A stretch of 27,425 nt of DNA from Methylococcales bacterium (GTDB lineage Bacteria; Pseudomonadota; Gammaproteobacteria; Methylococcales; Methylomonadaceae): NCBI GenBank assembly GCA_023134955.1, contig JAGLUC010000503.1, forward strand, positions 1-27,425. The letters run 5' to 3'. The notes beneath the pieces were generated by a model. The model was not told where the DNA came from. It searched no databases and saw nothing but the letters and a program-made list of their open reading frames with translations. Below, piece by piece: positions 8,201 to 16,818 of the stretch (the stretch's first letter is position 1; each line of letters opens with the position of its first letter). Position numbers and translations under genes: made by a program.

Positions 8201-8234
8201 GCTGCTATACCTTCCTGGTATAGCGGCTTTTTTT
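8201..8234 (+). terminator. Rho-independent terminator of sodB
   Basis: The stem GCTGCTATACC (8201-8211) pairs with GGTATAGCGGC (8217-8227), with one G-T pair and a five-base loop. Seven T follow. It lies 24 bases after the sodB stop. Confidence 0.85.
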
Positions 8235-8256
8235 ATGCGTATTATTTTTTAGGCAT

Positions 8257-8288
8257 AAAAAAACCCACTTAATTGCTTAAGCAGGTTT
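8257..8288 (-). terminator. Rho-independent terminator of the EF-G gene
   Basis: On the minus strand the arm AAACCTGCTTAA (8277-8288) pairs with TTAAGTGGGTTT (8261-8272) around a four-base loop and runs into a T-tract (A-run at 8257-8263 on the plus strand). It lies just after the EF-G stop codon, back to back with the sodB terminator. Confidence 0.8.
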
Positions 8289-8309
8289 ATTAGTATTAGC
8301 TAGCTAATG

Positions 8310-10394
8310 CTATTTTTTCTTGTTACGCTCTTGAACTTCTTTAATCACTTCTTCTGCTACGTTTTTAGGACATGGCAAATAATGAGAGAATTCCATTGAG
8401 AATTGTCCGCGACCTGAAGTCATGGTACGCAAGTCACCAATGTAGCCAAACATTTCACTTAAAGCAACATCAGCTTTAATACGCACTCCAGTGACACCCG
8501 CTTCTTGTGATTTAATCATGCCACGACGACGGTTAAGGTCACCAATTACATCACCCACGTGATCTTCTGGTGTAAATACATCAACGTTCATGATGGGTTC
8601 AATTAATTGTGGGCCTGCTTTAGGAATTGATTGGCGATAAGCTGCTCTGGCAGCAATTTCAAAAGCAACCGCTGATGAATCCACTGCATGGAAAGCACCA
8701 TCAAGTAAAGTGACTTTAAAGTCCAGACATGGAAAGCCAGCTAAAACACCATTTGCAATACTGTTTTTAAAGCCTTTATCTACAGCAGGCCAAAATTCTC
8801 TTGGTACGTTACCACCAGTTACTTTAGATTCAAAAACAAAGCCTGAACCTGGCTCACCAGGTTCGATAAGATAATCGATTTTACCGTATTGACCAGAACC
8901 ACCAGATTGTTTCTTGTGTGTATAGCTATCTTCAATACTTTTAGTAATGGTTTCGCGGTAAGCAACTTGTGGTTTACCTACTTCAACATCAATGCCGTGA
9001 GTACGCTTAAGGATGTCGATTTTAATATCAAGATGTAGCTCGCCCATGCCGCGAAGAATGGTTTCACCACTGTCTTCGTCTGTTTCAACGCGGAAAGAAG
9101 GATCTTCTGCAATCATTTTACCGATAGCAATACCCATTTTCTCAGAGCCAGCTTTATCTTTTGGTGCGACAGCAATTGAGATAACTGGGTCAGGAAAGAC
9201 CATAGGTTCAAGTGTTGCCGGGTTTTTAGGGTCGCATAAGGTGTGCCCTGTCTGAACATTTTTCATACCTACAACGGCGATAATGTCACCCGCCTGAGCA
9301 GAATCAAGCTCAATACGTTCGTCTGCGTGCATTTCTACCAAGCGACCAATGCGCTCTGACTTTCCGGTAAAGCTATTTAATACAGACATGCCTTTTTCAA
9401 TTTTACCTGAGTAAATGCGAATAAAGGTCAGTGCGCCGTAACGATCATCCATGATTTTGAATGCAAGTGCACGTAAAGGTTTGTCTGCATCAACAATTGC
9501 AAATTCGCCAGTTTCATTACCATCTTCATCAACTTCAGGCTGAGGTTTAACTTCAGTGGGGCTTGGGAGGTAGTCGATAACTGCATTAAGAATCAGTTGA
9601 ATGCCTTTGTTCTTGAATGCCGATCCACAGTAAGTAGGAAAGAAGTCAAGATTGATGGTTCCTTTACGGATACATGCTTTGATGGTTTCCATATCAGGCT
9701 CTTCACCGTCCAGGTATTTTTCCATTGCATCATCGTCTTGCTCAACCGCAGTTTCGATTAATTTTTCACGCCATTCTTCAACTTTGTCTACCATGTCAGC
9801 AGGCACGTCTTGAATTTCATAGTTTGTTGGGTCGCCAGATTCGTCCCATACCCATGCTTTGCGAGTTAATAAATCAACAACACCGCAAAATTGGTCTTCT
9901 TCGCCGATAGGTAAAACCATGACCAGAGGATTTGCGCCTAATACATCTTCAACCTGTTTAACTACACGATAGAAATCAGCACCTAAGCGGTCTAGTTTGT
10001 TGACTAGGATAATACGGGCAACTTCTGAGTCATTAGCATAGCGCCAGTTAGTTTCAGATTGGGGTTCAACACCACCAGATCCACAGAATACACCAATACC
10101 ACCATCTAATACTTTTAGAGAGCGGTAAACCTCAATTGTAAAGTCAACGTGTCCTGGTGTGTCAATGATGTTGAAACGGTGATCGTCCCAGAAACAAGAG
10201 GTTGCCGCAGACTGAATGGTAATGCCACGTTCTTGTTCTTGTTCCATGAAGTCAGTGGTCGCTGCGCCATCATGTACTTCGCCTAATTTATGGATTTTAC
10301 CGGTTAGTTTTAAAATTCGCTCTGTTGTTGTTGTTTTACCAGCATCAACGTGGGCAAATATGCCGATGTTTCTGTAGAGGGATAGATCTGTCAT
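8310..10394 (-). CDS. fusA2: Elongation factor G, second type (EF-G 2)
   Basis: This is a 694-residue translational GTPase. G1 is AHVDAGKTTTTE (about residues 14-25). The switch region GITIQSAATSCFW, the G3 DTPGHVD and the G4 NKLD are all present. Domains II-V follow, including the domain IV block KKQSGGSGQYGK. Details such as GIFAHVDAGKTT, KLTGKIHKLGEVHDGAATTDF and GGIGVFCGSGGVEPQSETNW resemble the second EF-G of Vibrio and relatives rather than E. coli FusA, as I recall those sequences. The gene stands alone, far from rpsL/rpsG/tuf, which would lie upstream of the ribosomal cluster. A standard fusA in the str operon is therefore expected elsewhere. A role mainly in translocation or in recycling/stress is not decidable here. 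Confidence 0.93.
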   Translation of the reverse strand: MTDLSLYRNIGIFAHVDAGKTTTTERILKLTGKIHKLGEVHDGAATTDFMEQEQERGITIQSAATSCFWDDHRFNIIDTPGHVDFTIEVYRSLKVLDGGIGVFCGSGGVEPQSETNWRYANDSEVARIILVNKLDRLGADFYRVVKQVEDVLGANPLVMVLPIGEEDQFCGVVDLLTRKAWVWDESGDPTNYEIQDVPADMVDKVEEWREKLIETAVEQDDDAMEKYLDGEEPDMETIKACIRKGTINLDFFPTYCGSAFKNKGIQLILNAVIDYLPSPTEVKPQPEVDEDGNETGEFAIVDADKPLRALAFKIMDDRYGALTFIRIYSGKIEKGMSVLNSFTGKSERIGRLVEMHADERIELDSAQAGDIIAVVGMKNVQTGHTLCDPKNPATLEPMVFPDPVISIAVAPKDKAGSEKMGIAIGKMIAEDPSFRVETDEDSGETILRGMGELHLDIKIDILKRTHGIDVEVGKPQVAYRETITKSIEDSYTHKKQSGGSGQYGKIDYLIEPGEPGSGFVFESKVTGGNVPREFWPAVDKGFKNSIANGVLAGFPCLDFKVTLLDGAFHAVDSSAVAFEIAARAAYRQSIPKAGPQLIEPIMNVDVFTPEDHVGDVIGDLNRRRGMIKSQEAGVTGVRIKADVALSEMFGYIGDLRTMTSGRGQFSMEFSHYLPCPKNVAEEVIKEVQERNKKK

Positions 10395-10724
10395 GTTTGT
10401 GCTCTAAAAAATGAAATAAAAAAACTGTAAAACCCGCTGTTAAGGCGATAAATTAAAGTATTATTCGTTAAAATCATAGATGCAAACTAAATTTGCACCT
10501 CGAAAATCCTCTTATTCTACACTAAAGTAATAAAAAAATAGAGTATTACTGTTAAAAAAGTCGAATGTTTTTTAGTGTAACTTGGGCTTGATTCTAATAA
10601 CTAAGAATAGTAAGAAGTCTGATTTTTGGTACAAAAGAAACAATCTTTGAAAAACTGTCAAAATTTGAAAAAAGATTTAAAAATTACTTTGTTTTATTTG
10701 AAAGTGTATTTTCCAGAATGTAAG

Positions 10725-10893
10725 CTATAAACCATAATTCATTGAATATATGGCATCTATTTCTGTTAGATCTTTAAAAGCCTCATAAGGTGTTTATTAA
10801 GTCCCAAACATTTTCTTGGTTTGCTATTGAATTTATCAACAGCATCGAAAACTTGTTTTATTGTTACGCCTGTTCACGCTATTGTATTAGTAA
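10725..10893 (-). pseudogene. Decayed C-terminal end of an IS30-like transposase
   Basis: Read on the minus strand from 10870, the frame gives GVTIKQVFDAVDKFN followed by SKPRKCLGLN. A two-base insertion in an A-run near 10790 then shifts the frame, after which TPYEAFKDLTEIDA continues to a stop at 10725. The pattern (D..L/F N..PRK.LG..TP.E.F) is the conserved end of IS30-family transposases (N-R-P-R-K-x-L-G-x-x-T-P). A stop codon also interrupts the frame near 10874. No inverted-repeat ends were identified. It marks old mobile-element activity at the left edge of the defence island. Confidence 0.55.
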
Positions 10894-10919
10894 ACATTTC
10901 ATCTACTAATTCTTTCTAA

Positions 10920-10946
10920 TTGCGCATATATTAATTTTTGTATTAT
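10920..10946 (+). promoter_or_regulatory. Possible promoter of the Shango-like operon
   Basis: TTGCGC (10920-10925) is followed by TATTAT (10941-10946) at 15 bases, shorter than the optimal 17. ATTATG at 10943 would give 17. If used, transcription begins near 10953, downstream of the in-frame ATG at 10945. That argues for a later translation start. This is a weak prediction. Confidence 0.3.
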
Positions 10947-10978
10947 GCTTATTACATTAGTTTTAATAAGAAATGTGA

Positions 10979-10987
10979 GGGGGGGGG
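10979..10987 (+). repeat. Homopolymeric G9 tract at the first defence gene
   Basis: A run of nine G follows GTGA at 10975-10978, three bases before the TTG start chosen for the TerB gene. In this AT-rich region it is the only G-run of this length. The GAGG at 10977-10980 may act as the Shine-Dalgarno sequence. Slippage would then change spacing to the TTG codon, or change frame if translation begins at 10945 or 10975. Confidence 0.9.
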
Positions 10988-10989
10988 CA

Positions 10990-13146
10990 TTGGAAAATGA
11001 AAGAAACGAATTAATGGGGTTTAAGATAACCGTTTCTACTCACCATACACATCAAAAAAGTAAAAATACTAGTCTTGGCAAATGGGTTCAGCCCATGAAT
11101 ACAATTAAAATTGGTAAATACTCAATTGATGGTGGTTTTATTTATGTTGGAGGGATTCTTAAAGGTCTAGATGACTATTATACCGAATCATCATTAGTTG
11201 ACCCTTCATTAACTATTGATGAAAAACCCCCTGATTATAATGCTGATGAAATGGGATATTGGCCTAGTTATTGTGATATTAGTCCTTCAAGTAGAGCTGC
11301 TTACTTAGAGTGGTTAGCAAGTGATAGAAATAACCCAGAAACACCAATAGCTTTTGTTTTTCTTTATTTTTATGGACTTGAACGTCGATTACTTTTTGAT
11401 TCATTAAAAGGTGTTGTTACTGTTGAGGAAAGAGTAGAACTTATTAAAGAACTATACCGGTTAAAGGGTATTTATGGGGATAATCGTTCTTTTAATGGTT
11501 ATGTAAATAACTTGCTCGCTTTTGTATGGGTTCAAAACGAAGGGAGCTATAAAATTGATAATAAGCTTGTTTTTAGTGGCATAGAGTTTTCGGTTGTATT
11601 TAAATTATTTTTAGCAAAAGATGTAAATAAAAGGAAGCCAATATCTAATGTTTTAGCTTTAGCTTGGATTAGAAATCACCCCGATATAAATTTAAAAACT
11701 CCTGCAATACGATGTAAAAATGAGTTTAATCAATTGTTTAAACTTCGATATACTCAAAAATACGGTGAAGGATTATCCATATCAGCAAATAAGACGAAAT
11801 TAAAGTTTGACTATTATCCTGCAAGCTCCTCTTTAAGAGGCTACCAAGGTATTAAGTTAGACTTGCCAGATGCAAGTCGATTGAAAGCCCCCGTAAAAAA
11901 AATAGCTATGCTTGCAGAAGCATGCACTGTTGAATTAGATTCATATAGTAGGTTTTTAGGTAGAAATGAAAACAATAGAGCATCTTTATCTTTACTGGCA
12001 TTATTACCATCAGAACTAATTGACTCAGTTAATAATCCAATATTTACTAGTTTAAAGCAGTGGTTAATAGACCAATTAGTACAGTCTAAAGGAGTAATAT
12101 CAGTTAATGCTTTACTTGAAAAATTTGCTGATGAAAGACCTTTAACAATTAACAAAAAAGAAAGTGAAATGATAGCCACTATCATTGAAAAAGCAGGCTT
12201 TGGCATGGCTCCAGATATACGTTTTCATCATGCAAAACTTGATATTAAAGGGAGTGTCGTTATCTTTAAAGAAGGGCATGGAGAAGGTTTTATTCCCTCA
12301 CACAGTTTTAATCAGGTTGGAACTATTTTACGTTTAGGCTCAATTGTTGCGAAAATTGATGGGCATGTGGATGTTACTGAAGTATTATTTTTAGAAAATC
12401 TTATTGAAAATGATAATCAATTAAATGAAAAAGAAAAATCTTCGTTAAATGCTTATTTGCATTGGCAATTAAATACTAGTTTAAATATGGCTGGTTTAAA
12501 AGCAAGGCTTAGTAGCATTAGTGATAGAGAAAAAACTGCAATTGGCCATATTTTAATAGGTGTTGCACTTGCCGATGGTAAGATAGATTCAATAGAAATT
12601 AAGCAATTAGAAAAACTGTATACTTCACTAGGACTGAATAAATCTTCAATATTAAATGATATTCATCAAATGTCTTCTAGTAGAGGTATTAGCAAACAGT
12701 TTGATACATCTGTAGTAATAAAAGACAGTAGGAATAAACAAACAATTCAGAGGTCACAAGAGTTTTCAATTAACAAAGAACTTTTGAAATTATATGAAGA
12801 AGAAACGGCGGGTGTTAAAGGTATACTCGAATCTATTTTTATTGATGATGACTATTTGGCAGGCGAATTGTCACAAGAAGAACCCAGTGCAAATGCTGAA
12901 TATGAAAATGATGAGTATTTGGGCTTAGATGAAAAGCATTCTATACTTTATCAACAGCTCATTGTAAAAGAAGAGTGGTCACAAAATGAAGTGAAATCGT
13001 TATGTAAAAATCTAAATTTAATGGTAGATGGGGCATGTGAAATAATTAATGATTGGGCGTTTGATAAGGTTGATGCGCCTGTTATTGAAAATGGGAACAC
13101 ACTATTTGTTGACTTAGAACTTGTTAAAGAAATCACTGCTATATAA
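10990..13146 (+). CDS. sngA: TerB-N/TerB/TerB-C protein, SngA-like (Shango anti-phage system)
   Basis: First gene of a three-gene operon, about 718 residues from a TTG start. The TerB-N domain comes first (IDGGFIYVGGIL, DPSL, then MGYWPSYCDISPSSRAAYLEW and FLYFYGLERRLLF). A long middle part follows. Next is a TerB helical metal-binding domain encoded around 12310-12650, with acidic motifs KIDGHVDVTE and ALADGKIDSIE. The TerB-C domain ends the protein (KEEWSQNEVKSLCKNLNLMV, DGACEIINDWAFD). TerB domains occur in tellurite/stress and defence proteins and are thought to bind divalent metal. No membrane segment or signal peptide is seen. The start is uncertain: TTG 10990 has GAGG at nine bases, while ATG 11014, GTG 10975 and ATG 10945 are alternatives. 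Thirteen bases separate it from the next gene. The Shango assignment rests on gene composition and recalled literature. Confidence 0.88.
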   Translation: MENERNELMGFKITVSTHHTHQKSKNTSLGKWVQPMNTIKIGKYSIDGGFIYVGGILKGLDDYYTESSLVDPSLTIDEKPPDYNADEMGYWPSYCDISPSSRAAYLEWLASDRNNPETPIAFVFLYFYGLERRLLFDSLKGVVTVEERVELIKELYRLKGIYGDNRSFNGYVNNLLAFVWVQNEGSYKIDNKLVFSGIEFSVVFKLFLAKDVNKRKPISNVLALAWIRNHPDINLKTPAIRCKNEFNQLFKLRYTQKYGEGLSISANKTKLKFDYYPASSSLRGYQGIKLDLPDASRLKAPVKKIAMLAEACTVELDSYSRFLGRNENNRASLSLLALLPSELIDSVNNPIFTSLKQWLIDQLVQSKGVISVNALLEKFADERPLTINKKESEMIATIIEKAGFGMAPDIRFHHAKLDIKGSVVIFKEGHGEGFIPSHSFNQVGTILRLGSIVAKIDGHVDVTEVLFLENLIENDNQLNEKEKSSLNAYLHWQLNTSLNMAGLKARLSSISDREKTAIGHILIGVALADGKIDSIEIKQLEKLYTSLGLNKSSILNDIHQMSSSRGISKQFDTSVVIKDSRNKQTIQRSQEFSINKELLKLYEEETAGVKGILESIFIDDDYLAGELSQEEPSANAEYENDEYLGLDEKHSILYQQLIVKEEWSQNEVKSLCKNLNLMVDGACEIINDWAFDKVDAPVIENGNTLFVDLELVKEITAI

Positions 13147-13159
13147 ATAGGAATTAACT

Positions 13160-14467
13160 ATGACAACTAGACGTTTACGAGCTAAAGAAAGAGATTCTAT
13201 TATCCAGTCTCTTAAAGCAGGGGTAACACCTCGAACTGGTATACAGCACATTCAAGTGGGTCGAGTAAATGAAGTTAAAGCATTGTTGCAAGATATAGAA
13301 AGGGTTGCCGATGGTGGTTCGGCTTTTCGCCTGATTATAGGCGACTATGGTTCAGGAAAAACCTTTTTCTTGAGTGTTATTAGAACCATTGCACTTGAGA
13401 AAAAACTGGTAACCATTAATGCCGACCTATCACCCGATAGAAGACTCCATGCTTCATCAGGGCAGGCTAGAAACTTATACTCAGAATTAATGAGAAACCT
13501 CTCTACTCGCAATAAACCTGATGGTAATGCTTTAATCAGTGTAGTTGAGCGTTTTGTAACAAGTGCCAGTCAAAAAGCTGATGATACAGAACGAGATGTA
13601 ACGACAGTTATACAGGAACGTTTATCGTTATTAACAGAATTAGTCGGTGGTTATGATTTTGCTAAAGTCATAGAGGCTTATTGGCTTGGCCATGAACAAG
13701 ATAATGAGCGATTAAAAACAAATGCTATTCGATGGTTGAGAGCCGAATACTCCACAAAAACAGATGCAAAAAAAGATTTGGGAGTTAGGTCAATTATTTC
13801 TGATTCATCTTTCTACGATAGTTTGAAGCTTATGAGTCTATTCGTTAGACAAGCTGGCTATAATGGTTTATTGGTAAATTTAGATGAAATGGTTAATTTA
13901 TATAAATTAAATAGCACACAAGCCAGAACATCGAATTATGAGCAAATTTTAAGAATATTAAATGACTGCCTTCAAGGTAGTGCTGAATATTTAGGCTTTT
14001 TATTGGGAGGAACACCAGAGTTTCTTTTAGACCCTAGAAAAGGACTTTATAGCTATGAAGCATTACAAACTAGATTAGCAGAAAATACATTCGCTAAAAA
14101 AGCAGGGGTTTTAGACTATTCTTCACCAGCAATGCATCTTGCCAGTCTAACACCTGAAGAATTATTTATTTTACTAAAAAATTTACGGCATGTTTTTGCA
14201 TCAGGGGATACAGAAAAGTATTTAGTATCAGATGAAGCTCTTGAAGCTTTTTTACGACATTGTAGTGAAAAAATTGGTGATGCCTATTTTAGAACACCTA
14301 GGAATACCATAAAGGCATTTATAGATATGCTGGCAATACTTGATCAAAATGACAATTTAAAATGGAACGATATGATCAGTTCAATAGAACTTCATAAGGA
14401 AAAAACCAGTGATATGCCAGATATTCAGCCAGCAACAGATGACGGATTAGCTGGTTTTTCGCTTTAA
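13160..14467 (+). CDS. sngB: BrxD-like (DUF2791) P-loop ATPase, SngB-like
   Basis: This is a 435-residue AAA-type ATP-binding protein of the BREX BrxD/DUF2791 family. The Walker A motif GDYGSGKT is at residues 61-68. A Walker B-like strand GLLVNLDEM has Asp242-Glu243. The N-terminal segment GVTPRTGIQHIQVGR and the LLGGTPEFLLDPRKGLYSYE block are typical of the family. In BREX loci BrxD pairs with the BrxHI helicase. Here the same pair occurs with a TerB protein and without PglZ, PglX or BrxC. The stop codon is two bases before the helicase start, so the two are translationally coupled. It has a ribosome binding site (aggaatt, about 13149-13155). Confidence 0.9.
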   Translation: MTTRRLRAKERDSIIQSLKAGVTPRTGIQHIQVGRVNEVKALLQDIERVADGGSAFRLIIGDYGSGKTFFLSVIRTIALEKKLVTINADLSPDRRLHASSGQARNLYSELMRNLSTRNKPDGNALISVVERFVTSASQKADDTERDVTTVIQERLSLLTELVGGYDFAKVIEAYWLGHEQDNERLKTNAIRWLRAEYSTKTDAKKDLGVRSIISDSSFYDSLKLMSLFVRQAGYNGLLVNLDEMVNLYKLNSTQARTSNYEQILRILNDCLQGSAEYLGFLLGGTPEFLLDPRKGLYSYEALQTRLAENTFAKKAGVLDYSSPAMHLASLTPEELFILLKNLRHVFASGDTEKYLVSDEALEAFLRHCSEKIGDAYFRTPRNTIKAFIDMLAILDQNDNLKWNDMISSIELHKEKTSDMPDIQPATDDGLAGFSL

Positions 14468-14469
14468 TT

Positions 14470-16695
14470 GTGGATAATTCTTTCCAATTATTAGACCCCA
14501 AAATTCAAAAATGGGTTTATAAGCAAGGATGGTCAAATCTTAGACAAATTCAGAATGATGCTATCAAGCCTATTCTTTCAGGAAAAACAGATATAGTTAT
14601 CAGTGCTGCAACGGCGGCAGGAAAAACTGAAGCTGCTTTTTTACCTGCTTGTACAGCAATTTCAAACTTAACAGATAGTATTGGGATTTTATATATTAGT
14701 CCATTAAAAGCATTAATTAATGATCAATATCGTCGACTAGAAGGTTTATGTTATATGCTGGATATGCCTGTTACGGCATGGCATGGGGATAGTTCTCAAT
14801 CTAAAAAAAAACGATGTAAAAAGAACCCTCAAGGTATCATTTTAATAACACCTGAATCATTAGAATCTCTGTTAATTCGAGATGCAGGCTGGGTGCGGTC
14901 GGCATTTGAATCTTTAAAATACATTATTATTGATGAGTATCATGCTTTTATCGGTTCTGAACGTGGATGTCATCTACAATCTTTAATGCATAGATTGGAA
15001 TGTTTATTAGAACGCCAATCAACCCCTATTCCTCGTATTGCTTTAAGTGCTACTTTAGGTGAGATGGATAAAGTAGGGGGTTATTTAAGACCTAATAAAG
15101 CATTGCCATGGGAATTGATTAAAGGTTCTGAGGCTAATTTTCATTTAAAAATGCAAATTAAAGGTTATATAAATAAGCTGCCAGAAATGTTAAAACTAAA
15201 TGAGACTGAATACAGTGAATTACTACCCAGTACAGATCAAAAAATAGCACAAGATTTATATCAAGTATTAAGAGGAGAATCTCATTTAGTCTTTGCAAAT
15301 AGCCGTAAACGGACTGAACATTTTGCCGTGATATTAAGTGATATGTGTACAGATAATATTGTACCCAATGAATTTTTTCCTCATCATGGTTCTTTATCAA
15401 AAGAGCTTAGAGTTGAACTTGAAAGTCGTCTCCAAAAAGAAAGCCTACCAACGACGGCTATTTGTACTATGACATTAGAGTTAGGTATTGATATAGGCAA
15501 AGTGACTTCAGTTGCACAAATTACTGCACCACATTCAGTTGCTAGTTTAAGACAGCGAATTGGGAGGTCAGGGCGTAGGGAGGGGGCGGCAATATTACGA
15601 ATGTATATTACTGAAAAAGAACTTTCTAGTAGCTCTAGTATTTCTGACAAACTTAGAATGGAATTATTACAAAGTATTGCAATGGTTCACTTGTTAGTAA
15701 AAGATAAATGGAATGAGCCCCCTGATATGCAGTTATGTCATTTTTCAACTTTATTGCATCAAATATTAGCAGTGATAGCTCAATGGGGCGGTGTAAGGGC
15801 TGATCAGTTGTGGACGCTTTTATGTGAATCAGATTCATTTAATAAAGTTACTGTAGAACATTTTAAAGCATTATTATCCCAAATGGGGGAGTTGCAATTA
15901 ATTTCTCAATTAACAAGTGGTGAGCTTGTTTTAGCGATTAAAGGTGAATATTTAGTAGATCATTATACATTTTATGCTGTATTTAAAACCCCAGAAGAAT
16001 ACCGAGTTATGCATCAAGGTAAATCATTAGGAACACTTCCTGTGGATGCAATGGCACTAGCAAATGAGCATATAGTATTTGCTGGAAGGCGTTGGAAGAT
16101 AAATGATGTTGATATTGATAAAAAATTGATCATTGTCAATCCTACGAAAGGCGGAAGTCCGCCCAATTTTGTTGGTGGAGGTGGAATACCAGTTCATGAT
16201 AGAGTTCGGCAAGAAATGTATAAGATATATCAAAAAGGAGATTACAAAATAGATCTGGGAGAATCAAAAATTGATTTTTTAGATAGTACTGCACGAGACT
16301 TATTTTTTGAAGGGTTGGAATATTTTAGAAATGCAAAATTACAATATTCATTTTTAATAGCTCATGGTGAATATATCTACATTATTCCTTGGATAGGTGA
16401 CAAAATAATTAATACACTTATTATGCTTTTGCTTAGAGAGGATATTAAGAGTAGTAATTATGGTGGAGTGATAGAAATTGTTGGTATGGATGAATATGCT
16501 ATCTTTTCTACCTTTAAAAAAATAGCAAAGCAAAGTTTACCAACGGAGAGTGAGCTTGCTTTGTTGGTAAAAGATAAGATTGTCGAAAAGTATGATCACC
16601 TATTACCTGAGTCATTATTACTAGATGGTTATGGGGCTAGAGAGTTTGATGTTTCAGGAGCTCATGAATGGTTATTGAACACTCTGTTTGAGTAA
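14470..16695 (+). CDS. sngC: Lhr/BrxHI-like DEAD/DEAH helicase, SngC-like
   Basis: This is a 741-residue superfamily 2 helicase. Motif I is AATAAGKT (residues 46-53). Motif II is the variant DEYH at Asp155. Motif III is SAT at 193, and motif IV is VFANSRKRTE. Motif V is TLELGIDIGKV, and motif VI is QRIGRSGRREG from residue 362. The C-terminal half after about residue 400 has the winged-helix and beta-barrel style of Lhr-like helicases, including RRWKINDVD and a KGGSPPNF loop. It starts at GTG two bases after the ATPase gene. It probably translocates on or unwinds invading DNA together with the ATPase, by analogy to BrxHI and Shango. No nuclease domain is visible. Confidence 0.9.
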   Translation: MDNSFQLLDPKIQKWVYKQGWSNLRQIQNDAIKPILSGKTDIVISAATAAGKTEAAFLPACTAISNLTDSIGILYISPLKALINDQYRRLEGLCYMLDMPVTAWHGDSSQSKKKRCKKNPQGIILITPESLESLLIRDAGWVRSAFESLKYIIIDEYHAFIGSERGCHLQSLMHRLECLLERQSTPIPRIALSATLGEMDKVGGYLRPNKALPWELIKGSEANFHLKMQIKGYINKLPEMLKLNETEYSELLPSTDQKIAQDLYQVLRGESHLVFANSRKRTEHFAVILSDMCTDNIVPNEFFPHHGSLSKELRVELESRLQKESLPTTAICTMTLELGIDIGKVTSVAQITAPHSVASLRQRIGRSGRREGAAILRMYITEKELSSSSSISDKLRMELLQSIAMVHLLVKDKWNEPPDMQLCHFSTLLHQILAVIAQWGGVRADQLWTLLCESDSFNKVTVEHFKALLSQMGELQLISQLTSGELVLAIKGEYLVDHYTFYAVFKTPEEYRVMHQGKSLGTLPVDAMALANEHIVFAGRRWKINDVDIDKKLIIVNPTKGGSPPNFVGGGGIPVHDRVRQEMYKIYQKGDYKIDLGESKIDFLDSTARDLFFEGLEYFRNAKLQYSFLIAHGEYIYIIPWIGDKIINTLIMLLLREDIKSSNYGGVIEIVGMDEYAIFSTFKKIAKQSLPTESELALLVKDKIVEKYDHLLPESLLLDGYGAREFDVSGAHEWLLNTLFE

Positions 16696-16711
16696 AGTTG
16701 TTGAGAGAGAA

Positions 16712-16818
16712 AAGCCTAATTTCTGATTTTTACAAAGTTGAGAAAAGAGTTGATAGCGTCTCATTGCATTGAATTAGGATAAATCAGCTCATTTCTTAAG
16801 GTGTATTGAATTAGGCTT
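16712..16818. repeat. Inverted and direct short repeats at the right edge of the defence operon
   Basis: AAGCCTAATT (16712-16721) is repeated inverted as AATTAGGCTT (16809-16818). ATTGAATTAGG also occurs twice as a direct repeat, starting near 16772 and 16806. The last copy covers the stop codon of the panE gene. The stretch 16696-16810 contains no gene. These could be a termination structure or a scar of the island boundary. Confidence 0.45.

Larger units (their letters stand above)
10395..10989. other. Island left-flank gap between EF-G and the defence operon
   Basis: This is a gene-free stretch of about 590 bases, very AT-rich. Next to EF-G are two short inverted repeats: TGCAAA/TTTGCA (10481-10497) and AGTAATA/TATTACT (10526-10550). 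They could be regulatory for EF-G or be chance. From 10725 to about 10893 lies the relic of an IS30-like transposase end. From 10920 onward come a possible promoter and the G-tract of the defence operon. No intact ORF of credible coding quality was found. Confidence 0.6.

Noticed and set aside
10481..10550. Two short inverted repeats upstream of EF-G as operators
   Set aside because: The arms are only 6-7 bases in AT-rich DNA, with no known regulator match. They are mentioned in the gap entry only.
10990..16695. Calling the TerB/ATPase/helicase operon a BREX system
   Set aside because: BrxD- and BrxHI-like genes are present, but PglZ, PglX, BrxC and other BREX core genes are absent, and both flanks are housekeeping genes.
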